Source: Neurospora intermedia
Taxonomy: Eukaryota > Ascomycota > Sordariomycetes > Sordariales > Sordariaceae
Direction: 5' to 3'
Assembly: GCA_037102815.1 (NCBI GenBank)
Contig: BTPP01000001.1
Coordinates: 397,001 to 461,000, forward strand
DNA: 64,000 nt
The position numbers were made by a program, and so were the translations under genes. Shown here one piece after another: positions 22,374 through 36,227 of this stretch; the stretch's first letter is position 1; each line of letters opens with the position of its first letter. Below the pieces are notes generated by a model. It was not told where the DNA came from, did no database searches, and saw nothing but the letters and a program-made list of their open reading frames with translations.

Positions 22374-24171
22374 TTAAATCATCCCGCCCGGCAGTGAATA
22401 TCCTCCCGTCGAACCATCCAAAGGCGACCAATCATCCTCCCCACTCGCCTCCTCATAGTACGTCCCGATCCCATACCGACCCCCAAATGACCCCGACATA
22501 TCCGACGCCGCTGATACCGAAGAGTTCCACCTGCTGTGATACCTCTGCGTCTGCGACTGTACACTTCTGTTGCTCCTTATTGTGCCGTGACTGGCTTGTC
22601 GCGGTCGTGTCACCGCTGGCCCTGGTCCTGGCCCATATCCTCCGTATCCCATTTCCAAATCTCCGTAGCTGTGGCCGTAGCTTGGCCTGCGCGGTATGCG
22701 AGGTGAGCTAGCGAAAGGTTCCTCGTAGCGGTCGGTTGAAATGGCGATGCCTACTCCTACATGGAGACCCATTTCCATTTCCGAATCCCTCCTCCTGTTG
22801 TTATAGCTGTTGTTGATTGGCGATCCGTAGACCGGAGACATCGGGCTTATCGGGCTGACAAAGGTGTTGCTGGAGGTAATGCTTTGAGTCGGGGAAATCA
22901 GCCTCTTTGCTGATTGGGACTGAGGACTGGCGACTCCCACGGCTGTCGTCGCATTAGAGTCCTTGTATGTATGTGAGTTCACAGTTCTGGTGCTCATAGA
23001 GTGACTGTGTCCTGTCCATGGCCTTTTCCCTGTCGTATTTGACTTTGTGCTTCCGGCTGTCTTCGGTCTCGATCTGGTGGTATAGGAGCCACGGGTCGCA
23101 TTGTTGGTTATCGATGGCTCTTTGCCCCGCAGGAAGAGGAAGAAGCGGGGAAACGAAGGCATGCAGCCAACGAGAATGGTTCCACAGTACTCGATCATGG
23201 TCCAAATGCCGACTTTTGTGATGATCCAGGTCAGATCGGGATCGGAAAGGAGGGGTATACGGACGACGACGCCAACGGTTGCTATGGCGCAGGTCCTGTT
23301 GCTTCTGAGTTAGCAAATGAAGATGGGAAGGGAGGTCCTGCCGTGAAACCTACAAGATACCGACGGCAAACACCGCCGAAACGCCAACCTTCCTCCTCAT
23401 AGGCAACTGCAACCGAAATATCGCCCAAATAGGGGTGATCAACATGCCCAGATCCAGAAACAGATTCATGGCTCCTCCAAAGATAATCGCTGCTGCAATG
23501 TTGATGCAATGCCCCTCCATCAAGGGATTCCATGCCTTCTCGCGGGGCGTGCACTGAAAGGTGTAGGTAAAGATGGCAGAAAACGAATGTCCGGCGTTAA
23601 GGAACAGGAGGATGTGGATGCACCACCAGATGGAATCTCTTCGAGAGCCGGGGCAGAAAATGCGTCTGAACTGGAGGAGAATCGAGGATTTGGCGAGGAA
23701 CATGGTGGAAGCATAGGATATCTCGGCGAGGTAGTTCCACTGCAATGTGTCAGTAAGTTGGCGGAGACCGACAGGACTGGTGTTGACTAGTACTGACATA
23801 TGAGAGATTCGATATGTCGACGAAGCGGACGTTCCAGAGATGACGGGAGAAGCCATGCTTCGATTGATAGATGAAGATGACTTCCCAAAGGATGATGCCA
23901 GCCTGTGTCTGGGTTAGTATCTGACCGTCATGCGGTAGTCCAGTGTCCATACCGTGCCCAAGATGGCGGAATAGTCTTCAAGCTTGACCTCTCGTAGAAG
24001 GAAAGCCTTGGTGAAGATTCGTACGACAAGTGCTATAACCATCAAGACCATGGTCCCGATGGCAACCCCAAGGACAATAGGATGCATCGTTTCCGGATTG
24101 ACAAAATTGGGTATCTGACCCTCCGGCGGCATCATGGCCGGCATGTCTTGGAGTGTCCAACCCGCGGCCAT
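22374..24171 (-). CDS. PTH11-like seven-helix receptor (fungal rhodopsin-fold domain)
   Basis: Four exons, 24171-23953, 23902-23798, 23739-23354 and 23295-22374, encode 543 residues. The introns are 50, 58 and 58 bp; the second uses a weaker GTCAGT donor that frame continuity demands. The N-terminal ~320 residues carry seven hydrophobic helices in the pattern of the large fungal integral-membrane family that includes PTH11-type receptors: HPIVLGVAIGTMVLMVIALV, a KLEDYSAILG loop, WNYLAEISYASTMFLAKSSI, SIWWCIHILLFLNAGHSF, NIAAAIIFGGAMNLFLDLGM, VGVSAVFAVGILTCAIATVG, then WTMIEYCGTILVGCMPSFPR. The tail of ~220 residues is Ser/Thr/Gly/Tyr-rich and cytoplasmic. There is no CFEM domain. Such proteins are presumed G-protein-coupled or surface-sensing receptors of the plasma membrane; ligand unknown. 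Confidence 0.88.
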
Positions 24172-25327
24172 GGTTACGGTGGCGATGGTATCTGTCTGAT
24201 GGACGGAATGTGTACCCGGTCTGTTGTAGTGATAGAAATTGTACCCGGTATGTGGTGGTTATGTGGACTCCTTAGTAACGAAACATGGTGACCTTGCTGA
24301 GAAAGAGTGAACTTGGTTAGAGGTCTTCACGGTCCATGTGTTCGCGCATCACCATGGGGAAAGACAAGGTTGACTGGACAGGAAAGTTGAAATGAACGTT
24401 GTCTGCCCAGCAGCCCAGCAAAAGCAAAGAGAGACAAAAAGAGAGAAGAATGGGACGGAGAATCCAACACACTATAGTTGAAAGGATCAGTTGAACCCCA
24501 TATTTGGGGTGTGACCAGAGCTCCGGGATCCGGTTCGGCAGACATTGAACTCGAGACGAAGACCGGACCCGCCCATTGTTTACATCATGAACTGACAAGT
24601 CTCGCGATATCACTGACTCCGCCGCACCGCAAAAATTTCCATGTCCAGTCAGCTCAGGAACCGGTTCGGGCAGGACAAGGGCCAGACCATTTTGGGATGC
24701 TTTTTAGGATTTCGAGCATTTGTTGACCAGTAAGGACCACCATCACTGGCGGAGCGGCAAAGAGCAGCGAAGCCACTCAGCGTGTAAAAGCGGCCTCCGA
24801 CGATCTGATTGGCTCCCACTCTCGCGGGGCAGCACAGCGATGCACAGCGCCTCGATTAGCTTCGCACAGTTTCTCGGCCCGTGAGTGGTAAAGTTAACGG
24901 GCGTTGTCCACCCAGCTGGAGGCCTGGTGGCCACCTAATGACGATTTACGATGTTGGCTAGTCAGCCATTGCCGGCGGGCGCTTGTCAGGTTCAGCCAGC
25001 CGGTGGCTCAATGCTAAGTATGGCTTTGTTGGTCCGATCGAATGGCATTGATGCGGCGGTGCTGGTGATTTCCACGACTGGCTGGCATTCGGCCGGAGGA
25101 GTGACTCGGGATTATGATGGTCGTCGGTATTGTTTTTGAATGTGATGTGGCGGGCCACTCATTAAACTCGACAGTCATCGTCGTCGATAACGCCGCTGGG
25201 TGTTGTCGATCTTTCGCATTGATTCGGTTTGGCTTGTCATGGTTTACGGAGGAAGTGGAAAGTTGTCGAGCTCGTTTCTCGATTGTCCAGAGGTCACAGC
25301 TGCCTGCCGTGGGCCCGTGATTGCCCC
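24172..25327. other. Flank between receptor gene and transposon island
   Basis: No gene is supported. This is the receptor promoter and the unmutated genomic side of the island. Base composition is normal up to 25337 and falls sharply after about 25460. Confidence 0.5.
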
Positions 25328-25337
25328 GCGCGACTCC
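25328..25337. repeat. 10-bp target-site duplication, left copy (GCGCGACTCC)
   Basis: GCGCGACTCC abuts the left terminal inverted repeat, and an identical copy lies at 36781-36790 just past the right one. Ten bases fits the 8-11 bp duplication made by Mutator-like transposases. Confidence 0.88.
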
Positions 25338-25458
25338 GGGGCGGATAAAGTGACCGTGTGCCTCGATAATGTGACCGTATACTAACCAGAAGGGGCCGCC
25401 CCACATAGTGTAATGTTAGCAAATGCCAGCCGCACCAAAATTTTGCAGTGACCAACAT
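25338..25458 (+). repeat. Left terminal inverted repeat of the MULE
   Basis: It matches the reverse complement of 36653-36780 along its length, with a few substitutions and small gaps. Two internal copies of GTGACCGT and a near-palindrome GGGGCCGCCCC are visible. Confidence 0.88.
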
Positions 25459-27929
25459 GGGTGTGTATTTGCACGTTTAGTGTAGTCTATAGAAGTCAGA
25501 CTCACACGTAAATAAGAGAGTTAGAATCGTATAGAAATCCAGTCTTTTATTATTATACGTAATAATCTAGAATCGTATAACCCGCTCCCTATATTGTACT
25601 ATACGGCTCTATAAGGGTACTAGCAGCTCGTCGTTACCCTACGTACGTAAGGCTACTGCTTGTAAGGCTACAATTATTGGCGGCGCTATTACTAATATAA
25701 TTAATATAGTACTAGGGGGTGGTTGACTCGTATTAATTATTATTAGTATATTAATTATACTTATAAGACTCGCAATTTATACCTCTTATCGCTAGTTAAT
25801 CTACATTATCGTAAGCCTCAATTTCTTAGGAGGAGGCTAGCGAGTAGGCGTATTGTAAACTAGATTATATTACGTACTTATATCCCTTCGAGTACCGCTA
25901 CTCTACAGTAGAAATTCGGGGTAGGCGTCTCGCGGTATAGGCTATAGTCCGTTGATTATCGGAGTATTACGTTGCGTTATAATTTTATCAGGGTCGTCTT
26001 CGTTTACGAACTTTAAAAATACTGCTAATAGTAGCTAATATTAATTAATTTAGTATACTTTTATTAATTAATAATCGGAGAAGGAGGATTTATAGTGTCG
26101 GGTTTAAACTGTTAGTATAAATTAATATAAGGTACAACAAGGATTATATTAAGCTCTGCTAAGAGTAAATAATGAATTTTATACTAGTAAGGGAAATTAT
26201 ACTATATTCGAAATTAATTAATATATTTTAGTCGGTAAAAAGGCGGATTATCCTTAATCTATTTCTCCGCTAAATTAATTTACTTCATAATTAATTTAAG
26301 GGTAGCGAAGTTTACTAAATACCGCAATTATCGTAGTACGTTAGTACTATACTACTATATACTTTTAGAGGTCTATTTAATATATATTATAGCGAATTAC
26401 TCCTTTAACCGATTTAAACTCCCCTCGATAGTACTAAGTAGGGTAGCTAAATCGACGAACCGATTTTTAAATAACTTTTTAAGGATGCTATAAACGCCTT
26501 CTATATACAATATAATTTTAATACCGAAGTTATAATACTATTTAATATAAAATACTACGAATTCTTACGTAATTAGTAAGTAAATCTTTAGCAAATATTT
26601 AATTAATACTATAAAGATTAAATTAAAATAGTTAATAGAAATTATAGGGGGAAAAGATTTACACTTTTAATTAGGGAATTCTACTATTAAAGTTCGTTAA
26701 CGCTCCTAAAATTATTTATTCGAATTGGAATAAACTATAGCCGCCTAAATAGAGAGAATACTATCGGTATTATTAAACTATATCCTCCTAGAATTGGACG
26801 GGGTACAATTATTAAATTAACCAATTAATATATTTTAAATCGCTTTATTAAAGTATTAACAATGGTCTTCTATTATAAATAGCTTTATAATAATAATACA
26901 AGCTTGGTTATTATTATTAGCGGGGTTAATAAAGTTACTATTAATTTTATTAACCCTATCGTCCCCGCGGCGGTCGTAGTCCTTATTATTATTACAGAAA
27001 TAATTACTGTTATTACTTTAATTACCGAACGCTATACTATTTAACGTACCGATCTATTTTTTTTTAACGTTGAAAGCGATATTCTTTATAACGTATTATA
27101 AATAAATTTAGTACTAAGTATTATAATTGAAGACGGTACGGACGGTTCTTTTAAATATACAATTATAATCTAATATTATTACGCTCGGTCTAGTAATATT
27201 CTTATTGGTAAATAATCTTTCGAAAATATATAGAACCCAATAGAAGGATTCCTCCTTCTCGCCGTTTAATAAATAATACCCGATATTGAATATAGTATAT
27301 ATGTAAGTAATACTGCAAATTTATAATAGAAATATATTAAACCAGTTTACTTTATAAATACAATTTAAAGACCATACTTCTAGGTTCTTCCTTTATTAAT
27401 TAACGTACTAATCGTACGTCTAAAATACGTAATTAATCGGACGGTTATTATTATACGTAAAAGACTTGCCCTTCTTGCCTTCTTTATCCCTATTATTATT
27501 AGGGAACTTATTACTATTACCCTTATAATAAAATTGAATAAATACCGCGGGGTCCGATTATAAAGAATTAAAAAATTGTTAGGTAAGGGTAAGAGCACCC
27601 GCCTTCACAATTTTGGCGGCGGCTAGTATATTTAATACATTGCGGTTCCTAATCTTAGCTTCTAGAAAATTAATTTATAAGGTAGTAACAATATCTTTAA
27701 ATATATTTTTGGGCTGCTTTTTATATTTAAAAATACTTTCTACAATCTAAGGAGTCCTCTCAAGTCGACGATACTTAAGTAAATACCCTATAGTATTTAA
27801 ATTTAAGTTATATTCGTACTAGTACTAACTATAGTTGAACTTTTAAATACCGCCGAGCTTCTTATATCTTACGGCTTTTACTTTCCACTCACAACCCTTC
27901 TTACTAGACTTCAATAAATTGCAGATACC
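25459..27929 (-). pseudogene. MULE transposase, larger C-terminal part (RIPed)
   Basis: The minus strand from 27929 continues the frame of 36228-36551 once the inserted retroelement and its 5-bp duplication are set aside. It reads KKGCEWKVKAV and then a GG-x-W/stop-KF-NY segment ending near EYN, corresponding to the GCPF...W...EHN region of MULE transposases, and stays in frame for at least about 110 codons with stops where Trp or Gln would be expected. Further in, the sequence is too AT-rich to place the DDE catalytic core or a SWIM zinc finger. Many in-frame TAA/TAG codons are consistent with C-to-T change by RIP. Confidence 0.65.
27925..27929. repeat. 5-bp target-site duplication, left copy (ATACC)
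   Basis: ATACC precedes the left LTR and is repeated at 36223-36227 directly after the right LTR, as expected for a Ty3/Gypsy integrase. Confidence 0.88.
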
Positions 27930-28163
27930 TGTCATGGCCCAGAACTATGACCGCCTAGGAGGTGCTAGGAGTCACGTGGTCGCGCGCCTTTCCGGCACGC
28001 CCTACTATACCCCGACGGGAATTTGGCGCGTATACTACAAAACCTTGTGTAGCTAGCCCACCTTTATACTTCTTCCCTTTTACTCTTTAGTTTTAATATT
28101 GTATTGAATTACACTATAACCTCCTTAAGCTGGCTTACTCTCGTAATTGTATACGCCCTCACA
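27930..28163 (+). repeat. Left LTR of the Ty3/Gypsy element
   Basis: This 234-bp repeat begins TG and ends CA. It aligns without gaps to 35989-36222; about 25 positions differ and all are transitions. Confidence 0.9.
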
Positions 28164-31100
28164 TAATATTAAAGTTAAAACTATTATTCGACCGGGGATA
28201 GTAATTATAATATCCTAAATTTAATACCCGAAATTGCTTATTGCGACGAGAACCCGAAGAATATTTGAAGTCGCTATAACCGATAGATTAAATTGTAAGA
28301 ACCCGATAAATTACGATTATTATAGTAAAAATCCAATATAAGAATATTTTGCTTCGAGAATTATATTAATTACGGTTTTATATAAGAATAGCGAACCCTA
28401 ATATAGTAAATAATTTTAGCGGTTAGTTTAAGGGTAGCCCGATAGTTAATAATTATACCCTAAACTATCCTAACGATAATATCGATATTAATATTAAAGG
28501 ATCTAAAATACCTTTACTTACAAATATATACCCAAGCCTACTTTAAGCGGAGAAGCAATTAATAACCCCCTCTATTGGCAATTATAATTAAAATTATAAC
28601 CTTCCTAGTTCCTTAGCAACGCGCAACTTATCCGCGTTATACGCTCGCATCCCTATATAATAAAATACTCTTAATTGTCTACTACTATCGAAAGCTAAAA
28701 ATAATTTAAATAGCCCGTTAGACGCTGCCTAGCTACTATAATACCGAAAGATGCGCTTTAATATCGAATTTATTCGTAATATTAAGGATAAAATTCCTTC
28801 TAATCGTTCGTCTATTAAGCGGATGTTATTAAATATTTATAAATTTAACCAAATAGTCCCAGCAATTCCGTAGGATAAAGACTTAGATTTAAAGGACTTT
28901 GCTAATTATATTTTATAAGAAATATAGAACCTTTACTATGCGAATATAGTATTTAAAATAGGTAGTAAACGCTTTGCCCCCTCCTTCGATAATTTAATAA
29001 ATAACGTTATCGACCGTACGAACTATATAGCCGACGCCTTTATTAATTATAGAGGGTTCAATTATATTTATTTTTAGCCCTTTACTAATAATAGTTAGAA
29101 GTCGGTTGTTTTAGGTTTTTTAAAGGGGGTAATAACTTTAATTTAATTTACGACTACCTTCAATTAAGATTTAACTACTATATAGAACGAGATTCGTATA
29201 CGCTTTTTATCCTTGTAAATATTCTATACCTCTATTAATAATTTAGTAGAAATAATAGGATACGTAGATGCTATAATTTATAAAATGTACTCTTTCATTA
29301 TATATTTTATTTAAAAGATTAAGGAGTAGGATATTACTATTGTCTGAATTAAAGACGAGAGAAATTTGGCGACCTAAGCCGTTTATAGCGATATCAATTA
29401 ATAAAAGCAATTTACCGAGGTGGAAATTAACTATTATTAATTAGAAGAAGAATTATATAAGGCCCGTAAAAAGGTTAAGTAATATCGTACTTCCTATAAC
29501 GAATTATTAATAGAATTGGCCGCCGACTACAACCTCCGCGTCGATAAAGCCGCTAAATCGTATATAGACGGACTATCGGCTGAGCGAACTATGAGTTAAA
29601 TAGAGATTATCCGTTTGAAGGGTAAGGTTAACGCCTTAATAATATAGTTCAACGATAAAAAAGTCCGAATAAAGTTTAAGGGTTTACCTCTCTTAACAGG
29701 AACCGAAGAATTGAGAGTTTAAGTTATTAAGTTCGAATAAACTATTAACAATCTAAAGATAGAATTAATTCCCCTACGCAAAGAAAAGAAAGTATCCGAT
29801 ATTTCGATTAATATTCTTCGCGTAAAACTCTAAGATGCTAAAAATAAGGCCGCTATATTGGAGAAGAGTAATGGATTTCTTAAGAAATTCTTAGAAAATA
29901 TATTATCCCTACGGATATTTATTGAGAAGGAAGCTAAATAAAATTTCGTTAAATAATTCGTTAAATTTACTATAGAGGATTTCTAGAAGAAACGTAGAAT
30001 TTATATTTCCCTAGTCCGAAAAGTTTCGGAGGCTATTAATCGGATTCCTTATAAAATTAAGAGTTCTTCAAACCTCTATAAATTTATATAGACGAATTAG
30101 ATCTTAGGTAAGAATAGTAAAATTACAGCTAGTAGTAGAGACTCCGACTCCTCGGACGATAAATTAGACTCCAATTAATTTACTTACTTTAGTAATAAGT
30201 ATTTTAATAGAGAATTTAACTACCCTTATTACCCCTCCTTAAATATATTGCTACGTTCTAATTTAGAACGATTATTTTATTCCTTTGGTAGCCGAAGTAA
30301 GAAATCTACTAAGGTACCTAATATTCCGCTATTCTACAGCGATTTAAATAAAAATAAGGTATCTTTTAAAATATAATTATTCTAAATCTATAGAATATTA
30401 GAAATTAACGCCAACTATTTCGCGTCTAAGCGAGTAGCGTTTAATATTATTATAGGACGATTAGGAGGAAAAGCGGACAAAGCTATCCTACCTTTTATTT
30501 ATAAGTACGATAGTAACTTCCTACGGTTAATAATTATTAACGACCTCTTAAACTACTTAAAAGAAAGCTATTTGGATAAGAATATTAAAGAGAAGGCTAA
30601 TATAGAATTTAAGAAATTAATTATAAAGGATAATAATTGCTTTTAAGACTTTAAGGTGAAGTTTGTACGTTTGGCAGGCTAAGTATATATCCCTATTTAT
30701 TATTAAAAGTTTACCCTAAAGTATAAAATACCTAAGAGATTTAGGGACCCTACTATAATAATTTTCTTAAATAAGGGTAGGAACTTCGAAGATTATTACA
30801 CTATTATTCAATTTATCAATAAGAGCTATTAATTGGAAGCCCCGTCCTATTACTCTAAGCAATCCAAATATAATAATTTAGGAATAAAGACCGTAACTGC
30901 TACTACGTCCAACCCAGCCCGAAACCGACTACCTAGATTATCTTTCTTCTATAAAAAACTTAGCGCTAAAGAGTATTATCGATTCTAGGCGGAAGGTAAA
31001 TACTTTATTTATAAGAAAGAAGGATATTAAGCCGTAGAGTGCCCGGAAAAACCCTACGTCGATTGAACGTTCGAAAAATATAAAGCTTCCTAACTTAATA

Positions 31101-34100
31101 CTATAATATCCTCTTTGCCCGATATTTCCGACGGAATTATAATCGAAGATTCCAAGTAGGAGGAGTCTTTGGGAGACGAGATATCCAAAGCTAAGGTCGA
31201 GGAGGACTTAAAAAATTAATACCCCTAGGGAAATCAGCTTTTTTCCTAGGAGAGGTGTTGATAAATAGGAAAAAAGAAGAAACTATTATAACCCCGACCC
31301 CCGAATGTACGGTAGGGATAGGAACCGCCTTCTAATTATATAATTATTTAGGTAAAGGAACCTCTTTTCTAATTAAATGTAATATAATATAAAATAGATT
31401 GTCCATTTCTATTACTAAAGCCTTAATTAATATAGGAGTAGACGTTTATTTTATTATGAGCGATGCTTTTGTAAAAAGATTGCGATGTTTATAATTAGAA
31501 ATATATACTAATTTTAAACCCGGATATATTACCCTTTATAAGTAGGCTACTCTAAATATTATTAATTGCGTATTAAAGGGTTATTTGCGCATTTAAGGAT
31601 ATAAGTTTTTTAATAAATAGATAATTATTCTGCCCGGTTTGAGCCGAAATATAATAATTGGGCGAATATAGTTAGAGAAATACCGAGTTTTGCCTAATTA
31701 TTATAACCGCCTACTAGAATTTCCTAATTCCCTAATTCTAGTATTTAATACTTGCGATATCCTAATGAAATAGTCCGAATTATTGAATTACCCGGACTAT
31801 TAGAAGGATATAGCCCGTTGTAATATGCTTATAGCCCGGGAAAATAAATGGCGAGCCGATGGAGCGTTATTCTAGGTAGGAAAGAAGGAGGAAGAGGATA
31901 TATTAATTTTTGAGAAAGTTATAGAGGAAATAAAGGGAGGATTAGTAGTTATTCGGGCCGAAGAGGAAGTATATATAGAAGAAGAAATAATAGAGTTTAG
32001 ACTTTGTAATATATCCCCCGAGGAACGATTACTATAGAATTGTATTACTAAGCTAGAATTAATAGTTTTACTATAATTGAAGTAGGAGAAGAAGATAATA
32101 TCCCCTAATGATTATTTTCCCGCCGATTAGCGTCCTAAAGAATTATATACGGCTAAATATCGAATCCGTAGTACCGAAATCTCCTAAATTAATTAAATAG
32201 AGTGGGACTTATTTGACGGAATTAAGTACGAATATACCTTTAATACTGAAATTGCCTTAATAGAGTATATTATCCGAAAGAATAGGATAGAAAAACGATA
32301 ATTATCGTCCTACCTATTAACTAACGAATAGGGACCTTACTAATTAAAGAAAATGTTTAGTTAAGTAAAAGAGAGATTTAGGGATATAGCGGTAGTTAAT
32401 TTAATTATATTCGAATATTATCTATAATAAGGAGTAAAAGTAGAATCTACTAGCCTATACGAGATTAATGGTTTGATCGATAGTTTGCGAAATAAAATAT
32501 TACTTTTAGACGACGAAGAATATTGCGCTCTAATATTAAAGAAGCTCCTACTATAATACTATAATTATATCGACGTTTTTAATAAATACAATTCAAATAC
32601 CCTCCCCAATTATTAGGAGAAAGTAGATTACTAGATTATTATTAAAGAAGGTAAAACTCTAAGCGATTTAGGATATAATTCGTTATATAAAATAATTTTA
32701 GAGGAGTTAGAAGAATACTAAAAATATATTACAGAAAACCTTTAGAAAGGATTTATCGAAGCCAATTCTACTCTTTGGGTAGCGCCCGTCCTATTTATCC
32801 CTAAGGCGAATAGAGGATTGAAATTCTACGTCGACTATCGAAAATTGAACGCTTTATTAAAGAAGGATAAATATTTATTACTATTAATTAACGAAACTCT
32901 AGCCCGGATAGGGTAGGCTAAAATATTTTTAAAAATTGATATACGATAAGTATTCTATTAGATACGGATATACCTAAACTATAAGGATTTAATAACTTTC
33001 CGAACCAGATACGGGTCCTATAAATATAAGGTATTACTATTCGGCTTAACCGGGGGACCTTTATCCTTCCAACGCTTTATTAATAATATTTTAGTTAATT
33101 ACCTTAATATATTCTATAACGTCTATATCGATAATATATTAATCTATTTAAATAACGTTAAAGATTATAAAAACTACGTTCGTAAGGTTTTAATTAGATT
33201 GTAGGAAATTGGATTCTAAACCGATATTAAGAAGTGCGAGTTTGGTATAGTACGAACTAAATTCTTAGAATTTATTATCGGCGTTAACAGTATTATAGTA
33301 GATCTAGAAAAGGTAGCGGCTATAGAAAATTAGAAATAGCTAACTATTATTAAAGGAATATAAGCTTTCCTAGGCTTTTATAACTTCTATTAGAAATTTA
33401 TTAAAGATTTTAATCGAATAATACGACCGTTATCTAATTTTACTAAGAAGGACCTTCCCTTTTAGTAGTTTAAAAGGTGTGAAGAAGTATTTAACGTACT
33501 AAAGTACTCTCTATTAATAGCGTTAGTACTAATTTATTTTAACTACGAATTGGAAACTAAGTTGGAGATTAACGCCTCCGATAGAGTATATATAAGAGTT
33601 ATAAGCTAGAAATAGTCCGATAGAGAATAGTACCCTATAGCCTTTTACTCCGAGACTATAGGCCTAATTAAATTTAATTACCCTATATATGATAAAGAAT
33701 TGCTAGTAATCGTTAAAGCGATTAAGTAGTAGAGATTAGAATTAAAGGGTACTAAGCTATTTACGATTATAATCGATTATTAGGCGTTCGAATTCTTTAA
33801 TAGTAAACGAGTATTTAATAATCAATAAGTTTACTAGTTAGAACTATTGTTAGAATATTAATTCCGGATAATATACTGATTAGGGAAGGAAAATATTATT
33901 GCCGATACGCTATTTCGAAAATTGGAAGATTTGAAGACGATTAAGGCTAAGAAAGAGGATTAGTATACCTTGCGGCTCCTAAAGCCGGATAATAAGGGGT
34001 ACTTAGTATTTGCCGGCAATAAGGAGGAAATTAGAATAGCGGAATTGTATATTATCCTATCTATCGGTACGGCTATTGTAAATTAGCCTAATATAATAGT

Positions 34101-35988
34101 AATTCCGGTTAAAACTTTAGGAACACTGTCCGGAACGGCTCTAATCGATAAGATACTATACTTGAATCGTATAGCCACTTTATTATCGGCGTATAGGATA
34201 AAGGCAGCTTAATAGGATACCTCTTTTACCTTAGATAATAGATTATTTTATTATAAGGGCAAGTTGGTAGTGCCCGAGGAAGAGGATTACTGTACCTACC
34301 TACTATAGGATATCTATAGTTAATTATTTATTACTTATCCGGGAAAGGTAAAAATCCGTAAGCTAATATAGAAATAGTATTGGTAGCCGGCTATAACCTC
34401 AGACGCCGACCGGTACGTAACTAACTATTAGGATTGTAAAGCTTTAAAGTACCTAAGAAATAAAACGCCGGGGAAGCTCTACTTTATCCTAGTCCGTAAC
34501 GGCCGGCTATGGAGGAGCGTAGTAGTAGATTTTAAGTCTATGCTTATCGATAAGAAAGGATATAATAATATATTTATTATAGTAGATTGCTTTTTAAAAA
34601 TATTATGGTGTATTCCTTACAAAAATATTGTTACGGCTAGATAAGTAGCCGAAATGTACTACTATAGTCTATATTGAGTTTTCGGATGCTTAAACGAAGT
34701 TATTAGTAATAGAGGTCCTTAATTTATTTCTAACTTTATATAAGAGCTAGCTAGGATATTAGGGATTACCTAGAAGCTTAATAATTTAAATTATTCCTAA
34801 ATAGTAGGTTAAGCGGAGGTAATGAATTAGTATTTAAACTAGAGACTCCGTCCTTTCGTTAATTATAATTAAGATAATTGGTTTGAAGTACTACTAGTAT
34901 TAGACTCTATATAAGCAACGTTTCCTTACGAGAGTTTAGACGGTTTATCTCCTTATAAAGTAGTTATAGGGTATTTAATATTAATATCGTTTAATTAGTA
35001 AAATCGAACGAAGCTAACTAGTTTACTTGCGAGGGAGCGTATAAACCGGGTAGAAGCTTAAAAGACGGTAGAAACTCTTTAGGCGTATAGGGAGATAGTA
35101 TTAAAGGCGATTAATAAAGCGTAGGAAAAATAGATAGTATAGGCGAATTGCTATTGTTGAAATCCTGACTTTACAATTAGAGATAGAGTCTTTATTATTA
35201 AAAAGAATTAATCGACGGATCGACCTAGCAATAAGTTCGATTTCTTACTAATGTGTATCCTATATAAAATTAAGGTAATAAAGGGATATTTTTATAAGTT
35301 GGAGTTACCGGTATTATAGTGTAGCTATAAGGTATTCTACGTCGAAAGGTTGAGAAAGGATATTATTAATTTACTACCGGGATAAACTAAAGCGAACCTA
35401 AAAGGGGAGGTTATTAATAGTAATAAGGAGGAATAGGAAGTATACTAAATTTTATTATTAAGAATAGTAAATAGCAAATTATAATATTAGGTAGAATAGT
35501 AAGGCTAGGATCCGGATCCCGAGTAGTACTTGGCCGAGGGCTTTAAGAATACGGCGGAGGAATTGAAGCAATTCTACGAAGAGTATCCGGATAAGCTTAG
35601 ACTACCGAAACGTTTATAGCAATAGCTATAAAGCGCCTACGATAACTACTAGAACGACAATGTACTAATCTAAATAAAAAGGACAATGAGGAGGAGACAG
35701 ATTTAATAAGTGTAATAGGATTTTTTCTTAAGAAGGAAGGAAGATAGAAGAGAACGCTTATAAGCGGAAAGATAGGTTATAATATTAATAAGTTGGCGAC
35801 GATTGTGGGATTGGCTAGATAATATAGTTAGAATTACTATCCCTACCCCGAGGATAGACGTATTTAGAAAGCGAAGCGTTGTAGGTTCAAAATAGGCTTG
35901 CGTTAAAAAGTTTTTTGCATTTTTTTTCTCTATATATATTAATTACTTTCGGCTTTGGGGCTGAGCCTTAATTGGAGGGGGGGGGTGA

Positions 35989-36222
35989 TGTTATAGCCCA
36001 GAACTATAACCGCCCAGGAGGTACTAGGAGTTACGTAGTTGTGCGCCTTTCCGGTACGCCCCACTATACTCCGACGGGAGCTTGGCGCGTACACTACAAA
36101 ACCTTGTGTAGCCAGCCCACCTTTGCACTTCTTCCCTTTTACTCTTTAGCTTTAATATTGTATTGAATTGCACTACAACCTCCTTGAGCTGGCTTACTCT
36201 CGTGATTGTGTGCGCCCTCACA
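35989..36222 (+). repeat. Right LTR of the Ty3/Gypsy element
   Basis: This is the second 234-bp LTR, preceded by a purine tract (35974-35985, nearly all G). It keeps more C/G than the left LTR in its second half and less in its first half, so each copy was mutated separately. Confidence 0.9.
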
Positions 36223-36227
36223 ATACC

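Larger units (their letters stand above)
27930..36222 (+). mobile_element. Ty3/Gypsy (chromovirus-like) LTR retrotransposon, RIPed fossil
   Basis: An 8293-bp element with two 234-bp LTRs, a purine tract just before the right LTR and a perfect 5-bp target duplication. On the plus strand the traces of its parts come in the Ty3/Gypsy order: gag with a zinc knuckle near 31.0 kb, protease near 31.4 kb, reverse transcriptase at about 32.7-33.3 kb, RNase H to about 33.9 kb, integrase at about 34.2-35.1 kb, and a chromodomain-like tail near 35.3-35.6 kb. It is structurally whole but thoroughly broken, with dozens of stops from AT-rich mutation. It lies inside the transposase gene of a MULE. LTR divergence cannot give a clock age because RIP made the changes. 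Confidence 0.92.
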
